From Nepenthes gracilis (lineage: Eukaryota > Streptophyta > Magnoliopsida > Caryophyllales > Nepenthaceae): DNA of 64,000 nt. The DNA lies in assembly GCA_033239525.1 (NCBI GenBank), contig BSYO01000023.1, positions 100,600-164,599 on the forward strand, given 5' to 3'. Position 1 is the stretch's first letter. Each line of letters begins with the position of its first letter. A program made the translations under genes and the position numbers. Shown here in pieces: positions 44,851 to 57,049 of this stretch. Under the pieces are notes generated by a model. The model did no database searches, was not told the origin of the DNA, and worked only from the letters and a program-made list of their open reading frames with translations.

Positions 44851-45524
44851 TTATATACCCCACCGCATTCGAGTCGACCTGGAAACACCCTTGTCTGGCA
44901 CCTCGATGGTCATTAATTTAAGTCTCACAACATTGACCACCAAAGAGAAAATTTGGGAATTGTCCTGGGGGGGATGATTTTTGGAATATACGGTTATTAC
45001 ACTCCGTCCATATAAAATAAACCGTGGCGGCCAGAGATAATCGTTTAGAGACAGCCAGAAGGTTCTTCCCTTTCCAGATAGAAGCAGCCCAAGATATGTT
45101 TTGATTCCATTCAGGGTGGGGCCAATGAATACCGGAGTGTCTTCGAATATTGTCCCATAAGGCTTTGGAGAATTGACAAGAAAAGAACAGATGACCAAGA
45201 TCTTCATTTCCAGAGTTACAGAGTGAGCAGCGGGGAGACAAGTTTGGGATATAATGGAGGCGGTCTATGGTGTTCAATCTACCTTTAATGGCAAACCAAA
45301 GGGTAAAAGCGTGGGACGGGATATGTGATGGACCTCACACCAGAATAGCCCAATTAACCTTAGATTTGGGAGGATGGATGAGATGATATGCAGATTTAGT
45401 CGTGAATTTGCCCATGACATTCCCAATCCACCTCAATGAGTCTTTTTGATTACTACGGGGAGGATTTTTCGGCATATTCATGGCAAGGTGGGATACCTCA
45501 GTGTCAAAAGGGTTAGGCCAAGAC
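44851..45524 (-). pseudogene. LINE ORF2 C-terminal fragment (zf-RVT)
   Basis: 5'-truncated. Contains NPFDTEVSHLAMNMPKNPPRSN, HPPKSKVNWAILV, a frameshift near 45340, then LHYIPNLSPRCSLCNSGNEDLGHLFFSCQFSKALW (given in part), SKRLSLAATVYFIW and a final RWGI. Nearly the same as 2347-3137, including the linker after the stop, so the two are close sister copies. Confidence 0.82.
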
Positions 45525-46140
45525 CCATTTCGGCAGGTGTCCTGAACGCTCGGCCTGTGTTGCCTTCCTTGTCTGGCTCGTGCGTCCCTGATGAGACCTT
45601 CCTTGCTTCGATGGGGATGGTGGAGCTCTCTGCTCATCCTATCTTGGTTGATTCACTCCCTGTTGGTGGGTCTTCCAGTGGAGGCCCGAAGGTGGTGTCC
45701 GATTGCTATGGGTTTTGGGATGGCTCTTTTCATCACTCCTATCCTGCTGAACCTCCTCTCAATTTGGATGGATCTCCCTCAGGGTTGCTGTGCAAACCAG
45801 ATGCTCTGACTTCTAATGCTGGATCGGATTGCCCTATGGAGTCCTCATCGGTCGAGTATAACAGATGCCCCTCTGTTGGATTGCCTGCCGTGCCTCCCCA
45901 GAGTCTTGGTGACATTGGGACCAACACTGCCGAAGGATCACGCCTTCCTGAAGTCCTAGGCTCCTGCTCGGCGGGCGTCTCATGGGCTTCGATAGCCGAA
46001 AAGAGGATTCTTGGAGGTAAGTCTCCTCTTAAATTTTACCCTCCAAATTCCTCCGATACGGAGAATATCATATTGTCCCCCCTCCTGAGGTTATACAACA
46101 GGGTGAGGACCTATGGGGCTTCACCCTTGTGGAAAATTTC
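45525..46140 (+). pseudogene. LINE ORF1 fragment (N-terminal and start of DUF4283)
   Basis: Frame continues from 39504-39572. Ser/Pro-rich N-terminal half, then SAGVSWASIAEKRILGGKSPLKFYPP and a frame-slipped QGEDLWGFTLVENF, where element sequence cuts in at 46141. Compare SPPNATWASVVEKKAFGGNP at about 52450. No complete DUF4283 domain remains. Confidence 0.75.
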
Positions 46141-47351
46141 TTTTTTTTTTTGGTAAGTAAGAATTTTGGATTAATGGGAGAAAAAATTACGATAACTATG
46201 TTTTATCTTCAAGTATTTTGACTTAGAAATAAAATATAAAACGCTGGGGCATACCCCAAACAAACGGTACATCAGATAATAATAAAAAGCCTTTGGGAGG
46301 ACAACGTTCAAGACATGATATGACATATCAATCATAAAAACATATGAAAAGTATGAACCCTGCAGCCGGCAATCAGAGATTGTGCATCAAGCCAACTTCC
46401 TAACCGCAACTGGTCAGAGGAACCTTGGGCAAAGCCGCAACACAGGCAGTCGACCAAACCCCATGTAACCAATTGGCAAAACCTTCGCTCCAGGAGCACT
46501 TACAAGCCGAGATCATCAGCTTTGCAGAACTGCCAGGGACCAAGCTGACCACCAGCAATTCAAACCAGCAGTAAGCACCACCCAATTCCAACTGCTACCA
46601 AACCCTACACCTGCGGGTCGGCAACATTTAAAACCAGCAATTCCAGAAGATTGCAGCAAGGGAAGACAAATCGTTACTGCCGCGCTCCAACAAAGATTGC
46701 AAGCCAAAAACTGCTGTGCTTGCCAAATTCAACACAGCAAGCAGAATTCGCATCCTTCCACATAGATATAGAAAGGGAGCACCTCAGGATCAGAAACATA
46801 TACTGGCAGCTTTTTTTTTGGTAAGTTAAAAAAAAAAAAAAAGCTGCCAGTATATGTTTCTGATCCTGAGGCAGCACATCCAGCATATCCAATGCAGTGG
46901 CAGAGGCAAACAACAGCAGCAGGATCAGCTTTCTACCAGCACACCCATGCATAATTTAAGCCAACCAGTAGGGAGGAGATGGAACAACCTACTCCAAAGC
47001 TCACAGTCCATCCGAGGGATAACAAAGGTCATATCCAGAGGCGCTGCAGCATTTTCAACAGCCAGGGGTGGGCATTACCACACCCCGCGATGCAAAGGTA
47101 ACATATAGTGAGATATCCTGAAGAAATCAGGGGCAGTGACTTAATGCCAGCCTTAGCAACAGCATTTTTGCTACTGTTAGCAGCATTTTGTGAGAATCTC
47201 TACTATTATCAGCAAGAGCAGCATTCCAGGCCAACAGCGGCAGGGACCCATCGATTCGGCTATTCAAGAGCAAAAGGCAGTAAGGTTGCAGCATACAACA
47301 CACCTTCAGCAAAACCAATGTAGCTTCAGCAGACAGCAGCAGCTGCCTACA
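46141..47351 (-). mobile_element. Main-family - strand 3' fragment with an internal palindrome
   Basis: T11, GGTAAGTAAG, hairpin, CGCTGGGGCATACCCC, then CAG-rich body up to the next T-run at 47352. No TSD found. Contains the inverted repeat 46782-46871. No gene seen. Confidence 0.6.
46782..46871. repeat. Perfect palindrome centred on a tail fragment
   Basis: 29-bp arms at 46782-46810 and 46843-46871 are exact reverse complements. Between them lie T9, GGTAAGTT and A15. With the T/A runs the pairing extends by nine more base pairs. Elsewhere tail-only insertions have direct flanking repeats; here the flank is inverted. Confidence 0.85.
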
Positions 47352-47469
47352 TTTTTTTTTTTTTGGTAAGTAAGAATTTTGGATTAATGGGAGAAAAAAA
47401 ATAACAAACTAAATATTTTAACTCCAAGTATTGTACTTAGAGGTAAAACATAAAGTGTTAGGGCATGCC

Positions 47470-49190
47470 CCGAGCAACAGGTATAACAAAAGAAAAAAAA
47501 ACATTAGGAACAATCACAAAAAACAGAAAATGGAAATTCCATCATTTTCACACAAGCAAGATCATTGAAGTCTACACCTAAAACCCTCACTATAGGAGGG
47601 TAGTCCACAGACCGGTCAGCAAGTCGCCATGATAGAGCAAGCATAACAGCACCTTCAAATGCATCGGAGCAATCAACAGCAGCCGGACGCACCCAGAGGG
47701 ATAATCAGCACCGGAGCCAAGCTCACGGCCAACTGAATTCCAATAATACCAGGCCACAGCAAAAGGAAACTCATTCCAGCATTCCAGCAAATAGTAATCA
47801 TTGACAACAGCAAAACCGTGATAGAAAAAGCGCATCCCAGTAGGAAATGTCAAGAAATCAGAAGAAACATGCACAAAACAGAATGAATTCTGGCGCACAT
47901 AGACCAAAATTCAGGAGCCCAGCTTGAGACACTGCACAGGAAGACAACCAGCACCTGCACGATCCATAATGGCTACATCCCAAGCCGCAGCATCAGCGGG
48001 GCTACTCCAACCTCATCACCCATAACCCCAACCCCTGGCAAGGCCTCCAGCAGCAACCGAGTGCATCATGGCTCGTGATCAGCACAATCGTTTCATCATG
48101 GCAGCCAAAGCAACTCACATTTCAGAAGCCCATAATGCTTCAGCAAGCAGCATACCACACACCAGAGAGGCATCAGCATCGTTTGATAGCATCAGCACCC
48201 AGAAGGCCAGCAGCCTTTTCTACAGCATCTGTAACAGCAGCCTGAAAGACAGCACCTTCTCGATCAGCAATTCCACCATCAACATTGTCGGCAGTACTCC
48301 ATCATCTCAGCATCAGCCCCAAAGCAGTAATGATGGCAGAACCAGCAACAGGGAATATCCACATAACCATAGGTTCACAGCAGATGGATAAGTATGTAGC
48401 TATGTACAGACGGGCAACTGGAGCAGCAGAAGGAAATGTGAAATCAATGCCAGGCCAGCCACTGGTTAAATGAGGACCAAGAAAGCCAGCAACCATGAGA
48501 TAAGACAGATTTCATTGGCAACTCCAGCGCCTCAGCAATGCCTCATGTGCAACAACAGTAACGAAGCAGAGAGCCTGACTGAGCAACTCACGTCTGTGTT
48601 TCAGCAGCTCGGCAAAACCAGAACAGAACCAGCCAATCAGGTCCATATCATTACACTCATCTGAGAACCAATAGATCCATGGCCAGGAGCAGAATAGCCA
48701 CAGATCACCAGGGCCCCATCCCACATAACCTCCAGCCATAAATCACTGCAACAGTCCAGTTCAAAACACATCACAAAATCAAGCCGGGAGAAACCTCATC
48801 AAACTGCGTCTCAACACATATCAGCAGCACCAGAAACCGGAGAAAGACAAGGGAATTCAGACATCTTCACAGATCCAACAAGCAGCCAGTAAGAGTCAAC
48901 AGTGCCAAAGTGCACCAGCACTTCAAAAGACCATCCTGATGCAGCAGAATGATCCACACAAACCACCGGAAGCAGCAATAGTGAACAAGGGACAGGACAC
49001 CAACAACCTCAACTAGTTTTTTTTTTTTAAAAAAAAAAACGGCAACGGGAGGAAAATAGAAGGTGTTTCTTTTTTTTTTTGGAGAGGAAAAAACAGAAAA
49101 AGAAAAGTAAAGAAAAAAAGAGAGGAAGGAGAAGAGGAGAAGAAAAAGAAAAAAATAAAAGATTTGTGGTGAGTGCCTTTTTTTTTTTTT
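47470..49190 (-). repeat. Non-coding 3' body and A-rich linker of the - LINE
   Basis: CAG-rich stretch without a supported gene to about 49010. Then T12/A11 and purine-rich GGAGAGGAAAAAACAG linker sequence (49020-49190). In the element's sense the ORF2 stop is followed within a few bases by an oligo(A) tract. Confidence 0.65.
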
Positions 49191-51700
49191 TTAAATTTTC
49201 CAACGTCTAGCCACCGAAAGGTTAAGGTGACCAGTACGGGGCAATGAGGCCCTCAACTTTTCCCAAACAGCGTTTGATATTTGGGAGCATATATGGGATA
49301 TGTCCTGAGGGGGGAATTTCTCAAAAATACGGTTGTTACGTTCTCTCCAAATGTAATAGACAGTAGCCGCCAGAGAGAGACGTTTAGACATAGCAGTAGG
49401 ATTTTTTCCTTTCCACTTGTGGGCAGCCCAAATGACGTTTTGTGACCAGTTTGGGTAAGGCCAATGAATACCAGCATTCCGTTGGATGGTGCTCCACACG
49501 GCTTTAGGAAAGGGACAGGAGAAGAAAAGATGGTCATGATTTTCATCATCCGAATCACATAGAGATCAGGTGAGAGATAGATTTAGGACGCCGTGGACAC
49601 GGTCGGATGTATTTAGCCTGCCTTTGATTGCCAACCAAAAGGTAAATGCGTGGGCGGGAATATGGAAGGGGCCCCATACTAATTTGGTCCAACACAGTTT
49701 GAGCTTGGGGGGATGAAAAAAAAGGTAGGCAGTCTTGGTCGAAAAGATACCATTTTGGCATCCAGCCCATCTCAGGGAGTCTTTTCGATCGGAGTTGGGT
49801 AGATACTGGGGCATGTTTTCAACAAGGTTAGAAACCTCCTGATCATAAGGGTTAGGCCAAACCCAATGGTTATCTTTAATTATCAGAGAAACCTTGGCAT
49901 CTCCAGATAACCCAGTGACAGAACGAATGTGGTCGGTGCAAACACTACTGAGAGGGCCCCGAGAGTGCCAGTGGTCTTGCCAGACAAAGGTATCCATGCC
50001 ATCTCCGATGATCTTAGTGGTGTGCGCGCACATGAAAGGACGAAGATTCATGATCTTCTTTCAGCTCCAAGGAGCAGAGTCTGGGACTTTGAGGGTCTAG
50101 ATACAGCGATCCTTGATGCTAGTCTTGTCGATCCTAGTCTTGTGGATCCAAGAGGACCAAGCCGAATCAGGATCCTTAGACAGAATGCGCCAAAGGAGCT
50201 TACAGATGAGGGCTTAATTTTGAGCCTGTAAGTTCTTGAGACCCAACCCTCCTTCGTTCTTTGGGTAACTGATATCGGCCCAAGCCACTTTTGCATTTGC
50301 CTTACTCTCCGAAGATCCATTCCATAAGAATCGCCTCAATATGCAATCAATCTGGTTAAGAATGGATTTGGGTAAGATGAAGATCGAAGCCCAGTAGAGG
50401 TGAACAGATGAGAGAATCGAGGCTACCAATTGTAGGTGGCCTCCGAAGGAGAGCCACCGATTTTTCCAAGATTTAATGCGTCGGGTAATTTTCTCAGTAA
50501 GGGTCGTACAGTCACGTATCGACAGCCTGGTAGTGATCAGAGGGACTCCAAGGTATCTGATAGGGAGAGATCCCACTTTGAAGCTCAAAACATCAACGAT
50601 ATTCTGAATCAGGGCTGGGTCTTTAGCGCATAGGAAGGTCTCGCTCTTATTTCGGTTCGCCGACAAGCCAGACAACCAATGAAATTCCTCAAGGCAATCC
50701 TTGAGAATCTGGATGGAGCTCACGTCAGCATGAGAGAAGAGGAGGAGGTCATCGGCAAAGGCCAGCATGACAGTTTTGGTCGCTTCACAATTCCAATGAA
50801 ATGTGAAGTTATTGTTCCTGCGAGCCTTGAGTTCAATGATACCATTCAGGACCTCCATCACTAGCACAAAGAGGTAAGGAGAAATTGGATCACCTTGGCG
50901 AAGGCCTTTACCTCCTTTGAAAAAGCCAACCGCTTCCCCATTAATATTGACCGAGTACGAGGGAGTGGTAATACACTGTCTGATCAATTTATCATTTTGG
51001 GCGGGAAATTCATGATGGTCAGGACAGATATGATGAAATCCCAGTGAACAGAGTCATAGGCTTTCATGAGGTCAATTTTCAAGGTACATCAAGGAGGCCC
51101 ATGACCCAGGTGGTACTTATGGAGAAGTTCTTGGGCCAGGAGAATGTTGTCACTGATTTGGCGACCCGTCACAAAGGCCGTCTGACACTTATCAACCAGA
51201 TAGGGTAACATCATCTTTAGCCGATTTGCAATGATATTCGAGATAACTTTATAGATGACATTACAGCATGAAATGGGATGATAGTCAGAGACCAGCCGAG
51301 GACCTTGGGGAGATTATTTGTTTGAGGAGCAAACCATGATTGAAAAAGTCACGGATGGCTTCACAAACAGATTGGCCCACGATGTCCCATGCTTCCTTAA
51401 AAAAGAGGGCACTGAATCCATCAGGCCCCGGGGCCCTATAGTCACCTATAGAGAAAATCGTCTTGCGGATCTCATCATCACTTACCGGGCCCGCCAGAAA
51501 GTCCATAAACGATTTAGGCACAGTGTGGAGGATGTACGGGCGAAGGCAATCCGCATTAGCCGAACTGTATGTGCGCCCAGTCCCAACAGCCTTACTAAAG
51601 TGATCCACAATCAGATTTTGGACATTTTCGATACCATTGGTAGGGTTACCATCAAGATCAAGGAGTGAGATGATCCGATTCTTATTATTGTTTCCATTAA
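49191..51700 (-). pseudogene. LINE ORF2 from reverse transcriptase to zf-RVT
   Basis: Enters at NGNNNKNRIISLLD (51700). Reverse transcriptase: GDYRAPGPDGFSALFFKEAW (51285-51608), a frame-broken stretch with GRQISDNILLAQELL on the way, then an open frame at 50214-50987 with SYSVNINGEAVGFFKGG, GLRQGDPISPYLFVLVMEVLNG, catalytic FADDLLLFSHAD, RYLGVPLITTRLS and RWLSFGGHLQLVASILSSV. C-terminal part 49191-50100 has WQDHWHSRGPLSSV and HDHLFFSC-like zinc residues across a frameshift, ending ARRWKI. Several frameshifts, so inactive. Confidence 0.85.
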
Positions 51701-53345
51701 CACCCGCTGGTCACAGTTCATCTTCTCGCTGCGAATTTGAATCCTGTCTGCCCCGTCCCCTTCCTTCCTCGCCGGCGCCCATGGCGCAGGACGCAAACCC
51801 TCCCTCTCGTCTCCCAGAACATTTCCCTTTTCCTCCTCCCACTGCTGCTCCTATCCCTTCTCATTCGGCCGCATCCTCTCCTTCCCTCCCTCGCCCAGCC
51901 ACCCCCTGGCCCTCGAAAGCTCCGCCCTCTCCCCCCTCGTCCATCCTCTCCTCCTCTCCTTCATCCAAACTCTTGTTCCCCCCCTTTACGCCGTCCAAAG
52001 GGGTCACGTTCCGAGTCGCAACCGCGCCCCTGTTTTTGGGCCGCCCCCTGCTTCCCCTTCTCCTCCTTCCATCCCTCCAGATGGTTCCAATTCGGTGAAA
52101 ATGTCGGGGTGCTCGGGCCTTTATCAGGGGGATGCTCTCCTCTCTGAGGCAAGGCCTTCCCTGGAGGTTTCTTTGATGGCATCTGAGCTCTGTGACGGTG
52201 CGGGCTGCTCACCGTTCCTCAAATTCCAGGATGGGGCGTCTCTCAACTTGGCTGGAACTCCTTCTGGGAGGTCGAATCATTCCCCTGTCCCTGGCTCTGG
52301 ATCGGCTAATTCCCTGATGCCTCCTCCGGCTGTGGTGGTGCACTGCCTTTCTGAGGGTATGATGTCCGAACAACATCAACTCCCTGGAAATTCTGGACCC
52401 ATCTCTGTTGATGGAGCACGCCTTTTGCGTGGTCCGGGCTCCAGCCCGCCGAATGCCACATGGGCATCTGTGGTTGAAAAGAAGGCATTTGGAGGTAATC
52501 CTCATCTAAAATATTTTCCGCCTAGTCCTCCGGAAGTAGTTCAACAGGGTGAGGACCTATGGGGAACCACTCTTGTGGGATATTTCGATGGCAATCCAGT
52601 TCATTTTAATGCTGTAAATAATATAACTAGGAAAATTTTGAGGCGTTTCGAGCTACAACATGTAGCGGGGAATGAATCGGGTTTCTTTTTCTTTCGATTT
52701 TCCTCTAGTGCAATGCTTGAGAAATGTATTAAGAGTGGCCCGTGGTCTATTGCCGGACATACTCTTTATCTTAAGCTATGGAAGCCGGGTATGGTTCTAT
52801 CCCGTGAAGAGCACAAATCCTTCCTAGTTTGGATCACCATATCTGGGATTCCGGTTGAATACTGGACCCCTCTGGGTCTATGTTGGATTGCTAGTGCGGT
52901 TGGGATACCTCTGAGGCTAGACCCGATCACAGAAAAATTAGAACGTCTGGGCTTTGCCAGAGTTTGCGTCGAAATGGGAGTTGATGCCCCCCGGCCGGAA
53001 TATGTGAAGATCCGTACCAATGGCCTTACTGACGACAATCTTAGAGAAATTAAAATTGAGTACCAACAGAAGCCGGTTCGGATCACCGCCCCTAAAAAAA
53101 GTGAGAGTAAGGGCCCTCTTATCAAAGATTCTTGGGTCCCAAAGAAGGTGAGCATCCCTCGGTCAACCAATGCAAACGCCTCTCCTGGGCGAACTCCCCG
53201 CAAAAAGGCCGTCTCTCCCGTGGGTATCTCCGCACAGAAGGAGCTATCTACTGTCAATTCTTTCAGTATTCTTCAGGAGCCTATCCATGAAGACCAGTCG
53301 GTGCCTGAAGCTCACTCCCCACCGAATCACCCGAGTGTAGATCCC

Positions 53346-56300
53346 TTTTTTTTTTTTTTTGGTAAGTAAGTGATTTGGATTTATGGGAGAAAAAATTTAC
53401 AAGTAAGGATTTATCACCAAGTGTTTTTCCGACTTGGGGATAAACCAAAAAAGCTAGGGCATGCCCCGAGCACTTTGATACAACCGATGAAACCAACTAA
53501 AAGACAAAATTGCTGGTATTCATACAACTCAAGCGAATCACTCAAAAGTAACTCCTAGACAAAAATAAACTGCCAATCCCAGGCAAAGTCCAAAGCACCA
53601 GCAACAGGGTATATAGCCAGCAGCCAACCTCCACGGCTATTTAGCACATTCAGATCCGGGAGTAACAGCAGCCGTATCCCTTCGAACAAGGCCAGCAGAC
53701 GCATCATATCAAATGGAAATGATGAAGCCAGCAACCAGCAGATCTGAATCAGCCGATCTGCATCTCCAAAAATAGCAGCACAATTACATCAGCAGCAGGA
53801 CCAACTGAAGATCAAAATAAACCATGATCAGCAGGTGAAAAAGAGAACTATCCACTGCTGCACCGCAGAGTAGAACAGTAATCAAAGACTCCAAGAACTG
53901 CGTCCAACCAGGGACCCAGCACCAGATTAGAGGAACTGCACCATTCTGTACAGTCCTGCATACGATGGAGATATTCCAACCAATTACATTCCATGAAAAG
54001 CAGAGGACATTCCATGCTAATTTACATCAGCAGCTGCCATTTCATTCCTGCAATTGGAAAACCGCCCCAATCCACCATCGACAGCTACGGGTGATTCAGG
54101 CAAAAAAAACCATGGGCAGCATGGATCAAGAGGATGCAAACCGGTCAACTCAAAATTAAGTATCACAGCCCACATCCCATCATCAATGCTAGCCCAAACC
54201 AATAAAGCAGCCTCCAGACCACAACCGAAATCGGCTAACCAAGCATCTGCTTCAATAAATCACAGCCAAAATTCAGGAAACAGCATAGCAGCTGGTATTA
54301 AGAAGTACCACAGCTCCTCCCAGCTATAAATTTCTTTTTGGCAGAACTACTGCACCAGCACTACAAAACATAGCATGCCTCAGGAGCAAAACAAAGACCA
54401 ACAGGCCTGTCCAAATCGCACCAGTATGCAACAACACAATCAGGACAGCCCGCCACAATCCATCATTGCAGAACCAAAGCCTGAGTTCAGCAGAGTATGT
54501 ACATAGGCAACAGCCGGATCACCCAGACCATTTGGCAATCCAGCAACAGCAACCAATAGCAGGAAAGGGCGCAATTTAGCCCAATATGCTGTACTTAGAA
54601 GCAGCCACAGCAGTTGACATCCAATCTAATCTCCCCAAGGGGCGATATATGGTAGGATCTTCACCGCAGCAGAAAGTCACTAGCAACCGTAACAAGTCCA
54701 CTGCCAGCTCCTCATACCACAGCCAGAAGGCCCCAAGCCAGCACTAGACGGGTAACCCCCAACGCGTCCAAAGGGGGGGAAGCACATAGGCTAAGGATCC
54801 TCAAAGCCATCAACGCCGGACAGATTTTTTTTTTTTTTTGGTACGTAAGAATTTTGGATTGATGGGAGAAAAAATAGTACAAAATAATATGTTTATCTCC
54901 AAGTATTTTGACTTGAAGATAAAACATAATACGCTAGGGCATGCCCAGAGCGGACCGTACATCTGAATATACAAAAATGCCTCTAGGAGGACTACGATTA
55001 CCGAAAACAACAATATTTGACATTTTCATCGTAAAACAAGACTGAATTCAGTCAACACAAAATACTCAAAAGCAACCATGGCTCCAAGGCACCACCAAAA
55101 CGATGCAATTGCATCCTAGTCACCGTGGGCTTCCCAAATGGCAGCAGATCTTCAGCACAAAATCTAGCCATCATCCATCAGCATCCACGTTGGAAATCAG
55201 AACCGAAAAAACAGGCTGCAACGACAGGCAGCAGCAACTCCCAAACCAATTACAGCTACATATGGGCAAATGGAAGCATGAAAGCAGACGCAACCGCATA
55301 CTCCATCTTCATCAGGGCTGCAACTACCTCCAATTCAACCTCTGCCAACCAACAGCTGCCCTTGACCCTGCTTCTTAAAACAGGGGCAGTAGCAGCCATC
55401 AAGGGCAGCAAAAATGGCAGAGCCACCAACTTCAGCCTAGCTGCACACCAGTCTTACCAGAAGCATTGTCACCACCGGGCAACAGCAGCTTCATCACCAC
55501 GCACAGCCCAGCACATGAAATTCTCAACAGCACCACATGCACCCACTACCCCAATTGTATACACAATTTCAACAGGCAGCGTTACAGCATCAGTGAGAGA
55601 AGAAAAGCTGAAAATCAGGCGCAGATCCCGCCAGCACCAAGTTCCCCATTCCAGGTAATCTACATAGCAATGGAAACTACATCCACATGGGCTATGCCAT
55701 CAGCCAACGAACAACCCAGTCACCAATATGATCCAGTAACCAGGTCATCCAAAACAATACCGGCAGCCAAGATATGGCACTGCACCATTTCACCAGCTGT
55801 TAGTAAATTGACATAGCAGTTCAACCACCAAGAGCCAAGAGACATCCTAGCAGGATCAGCAATGACTAATAGGACAACTAGCATCAGCAATTTTTAGCCA
55901 ACCAAAGATCCAAGGACCATATCAATTGCAATCCTAGCATACACAGGCCGCAGCACTAAAGGCGAGCTAAACCTTGGTACCCCAGAAAGCAGCAACCGCC
56001 AATAAGCCAATCCTGGCAGCAGGCATTGCAGAACACACAGATGGGATCGGCCAACGCAAACTACAGCCCAAGCAACAAAGTTGCAAAGCAGCAGCAGCAA
56101 TAACTGGCTGTAGAAACCAGACAAAAGCAGTCCGATGGACTGCATCATACGCCGGACAGATTACAGTGCCAGAACCAGAAAGGCAGCAACAGAAAAATTC
56201 AATGAACTTCAAATAAGTGCATTCTGCCAAATGGATGCAGCAACAATGCTCGCAAACATAAGAGGCGAAAAAGGCACAACTAGCAGACTTCAGACAGCAG

Positions 56301-57049
56301 CCCTGTGAGAATTCAGCAAACCGAATCTCAAAGCGACATCCCAATCCGAAGCCCGCAAAACAGAAGGATCTCACCACAACAGGAGGGACAGTAGCAACCA
56401 GCCAGGTCCTCGGCCAGCTCTTCAGTACCCCTGCCTAATAGAACCAATCCAGAGCTGCACGGGGACCCCCAACCCATACAACAGGAGCGAACTCACAGGT
56501 AGCGGAACATCAGAGCCGGCAGCAGAGACATTCGACTGTGCCATGTCCATCGAGCAGCACGAGAGCCAACAAATGCTACAGACAACAACAAAATCGAACA
56601 GGCAAGAAGCACTGAAAATCTAGCCATACCTTAGTGCACAGCCAAGGGGAGAACCGAGAAAAGGATAGAGATAGTCCAGAGCGAGCTATCGAACCTCAGA
56701 GGAGACGTTCGTAATGGGCAGAGGAGGGGGCTTCGAACCAAGTTCATAGCCACTGACGACGCCCCAGAGTGAGCCGACGAAACCAGATCTAGGATCCGGG
56801 AAGGAAGAAAGCAGGAGGCGGAAGACGGGATACAACCGGGCGGAGCTACCAGGAGACCGGCCGTGGCCGGCTCCGGTGCCGCCCAGCCAGAGGAGAAGCG
56901 CCGCTGAAAACGCGTTCGAGGAGCGCCGGCAGAATCGACTTTCAAATTTTGAAAATCGAATTCTAGAGAGAAGGAGGAGAACTTCTCTCTACCACATGCA
57001 GAACGCTCCCGAGAGAGAGCGGCTCCCTCTCTCTGGATCTACACACGCT
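53346..57049 (-). mobile_element. Full-length non-coding retroposon (copy D), carrying a nested insertion
   Basis: TSD CCCGAGTGTAGATCCC at 53330-53345 and 57050-57065 (16 bp, perfect). 3' end: T15, GGTAAGTAAG, hairpin. 5' module at about 56850-56970: GGCCGTGGCCGGCTCCGGTG, GCCGGCAGAATCG and the TTCAAATTTTGAA palindrome. The outermost 5' bases (57035-57044, GGATCTACAC) are an inverted copy of target sequence. Without the nested element the length is about 2.37 kb. Confidence 0.9.
54827..56148 (-). mobile_element. 5'-truncated main-family element nested in copy D, 1322 bp
   Basis: TSD ACGCCGGACAGATT at 54813-54826 and 56149-56162 (14 bp, perfect). T-run, GGTACGTAAG, hairpin, CGCTAGGGCATGCCCAGAGC and CCTCTAGGAGG, then CAG-rich body. 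Non-coding. Confidence 0.9.

Larger units (their letters stand above)
39573..45524 (-). mobile_element. 5'-truncated - LINE in ORF1 of a + LINE, 5.95 kb with nested insertions
   Basis: TSD CCATTTCGGCAGGTGT at 39557-39572 and 45525-45540 (16 bp, perfect). Its 3' terminus (T-run, GGTAAGTATTTTGGATTAT) is at 39573-39599 and is cut off from the rest by the + LINE at 39600-42304. Own sequence resumes at 42305: hairpin, body, oligo(A) linker at 44590-44604, ORF2 C-terminus 44851-45524. It also carries two SINEs and a 17-bp tail-only insertion. Confidence 0.9.
37226..46140 (+). mobile_element. 5' half of a + LINE (5'UTR and ORF1), split by two large insertions
   Basis: Pieces: 37226-37483 (C/T-rich 5' region), 39504-39572, and 45525-46140. 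Its ORF1 stops at 46140 where - strand element sequence begins; the continuation is not found in the window. Insertions 37484-39503 and 39573-45524 are each defined by a TSD. Confidence 0.75.
47352..51700 (-). mobile_element. 5'-truncated - LINE (ORF2, A-rich linker, 3' body)
   Basis: 3' end: T-run, GGTAAGTAAG, hairpin with GU-type changes (about 47415-47450), GGGCATGCCCCGAGC. Body 47470-49010, A/T-rich linker 49015-49190, ORF2 49191-51700. Homology to ORF2 ends exactly at TTTCCATTAA (51700), where a + LINE begins. TSD not identified. Confidence 0.8.

Noticed and set aside
46782..46871. MITE or other DNA transposon terminal inverted repeat
   Set aside because: The centre is a retroposon tail fragment and there is no transposon-type TSD outside the arms.
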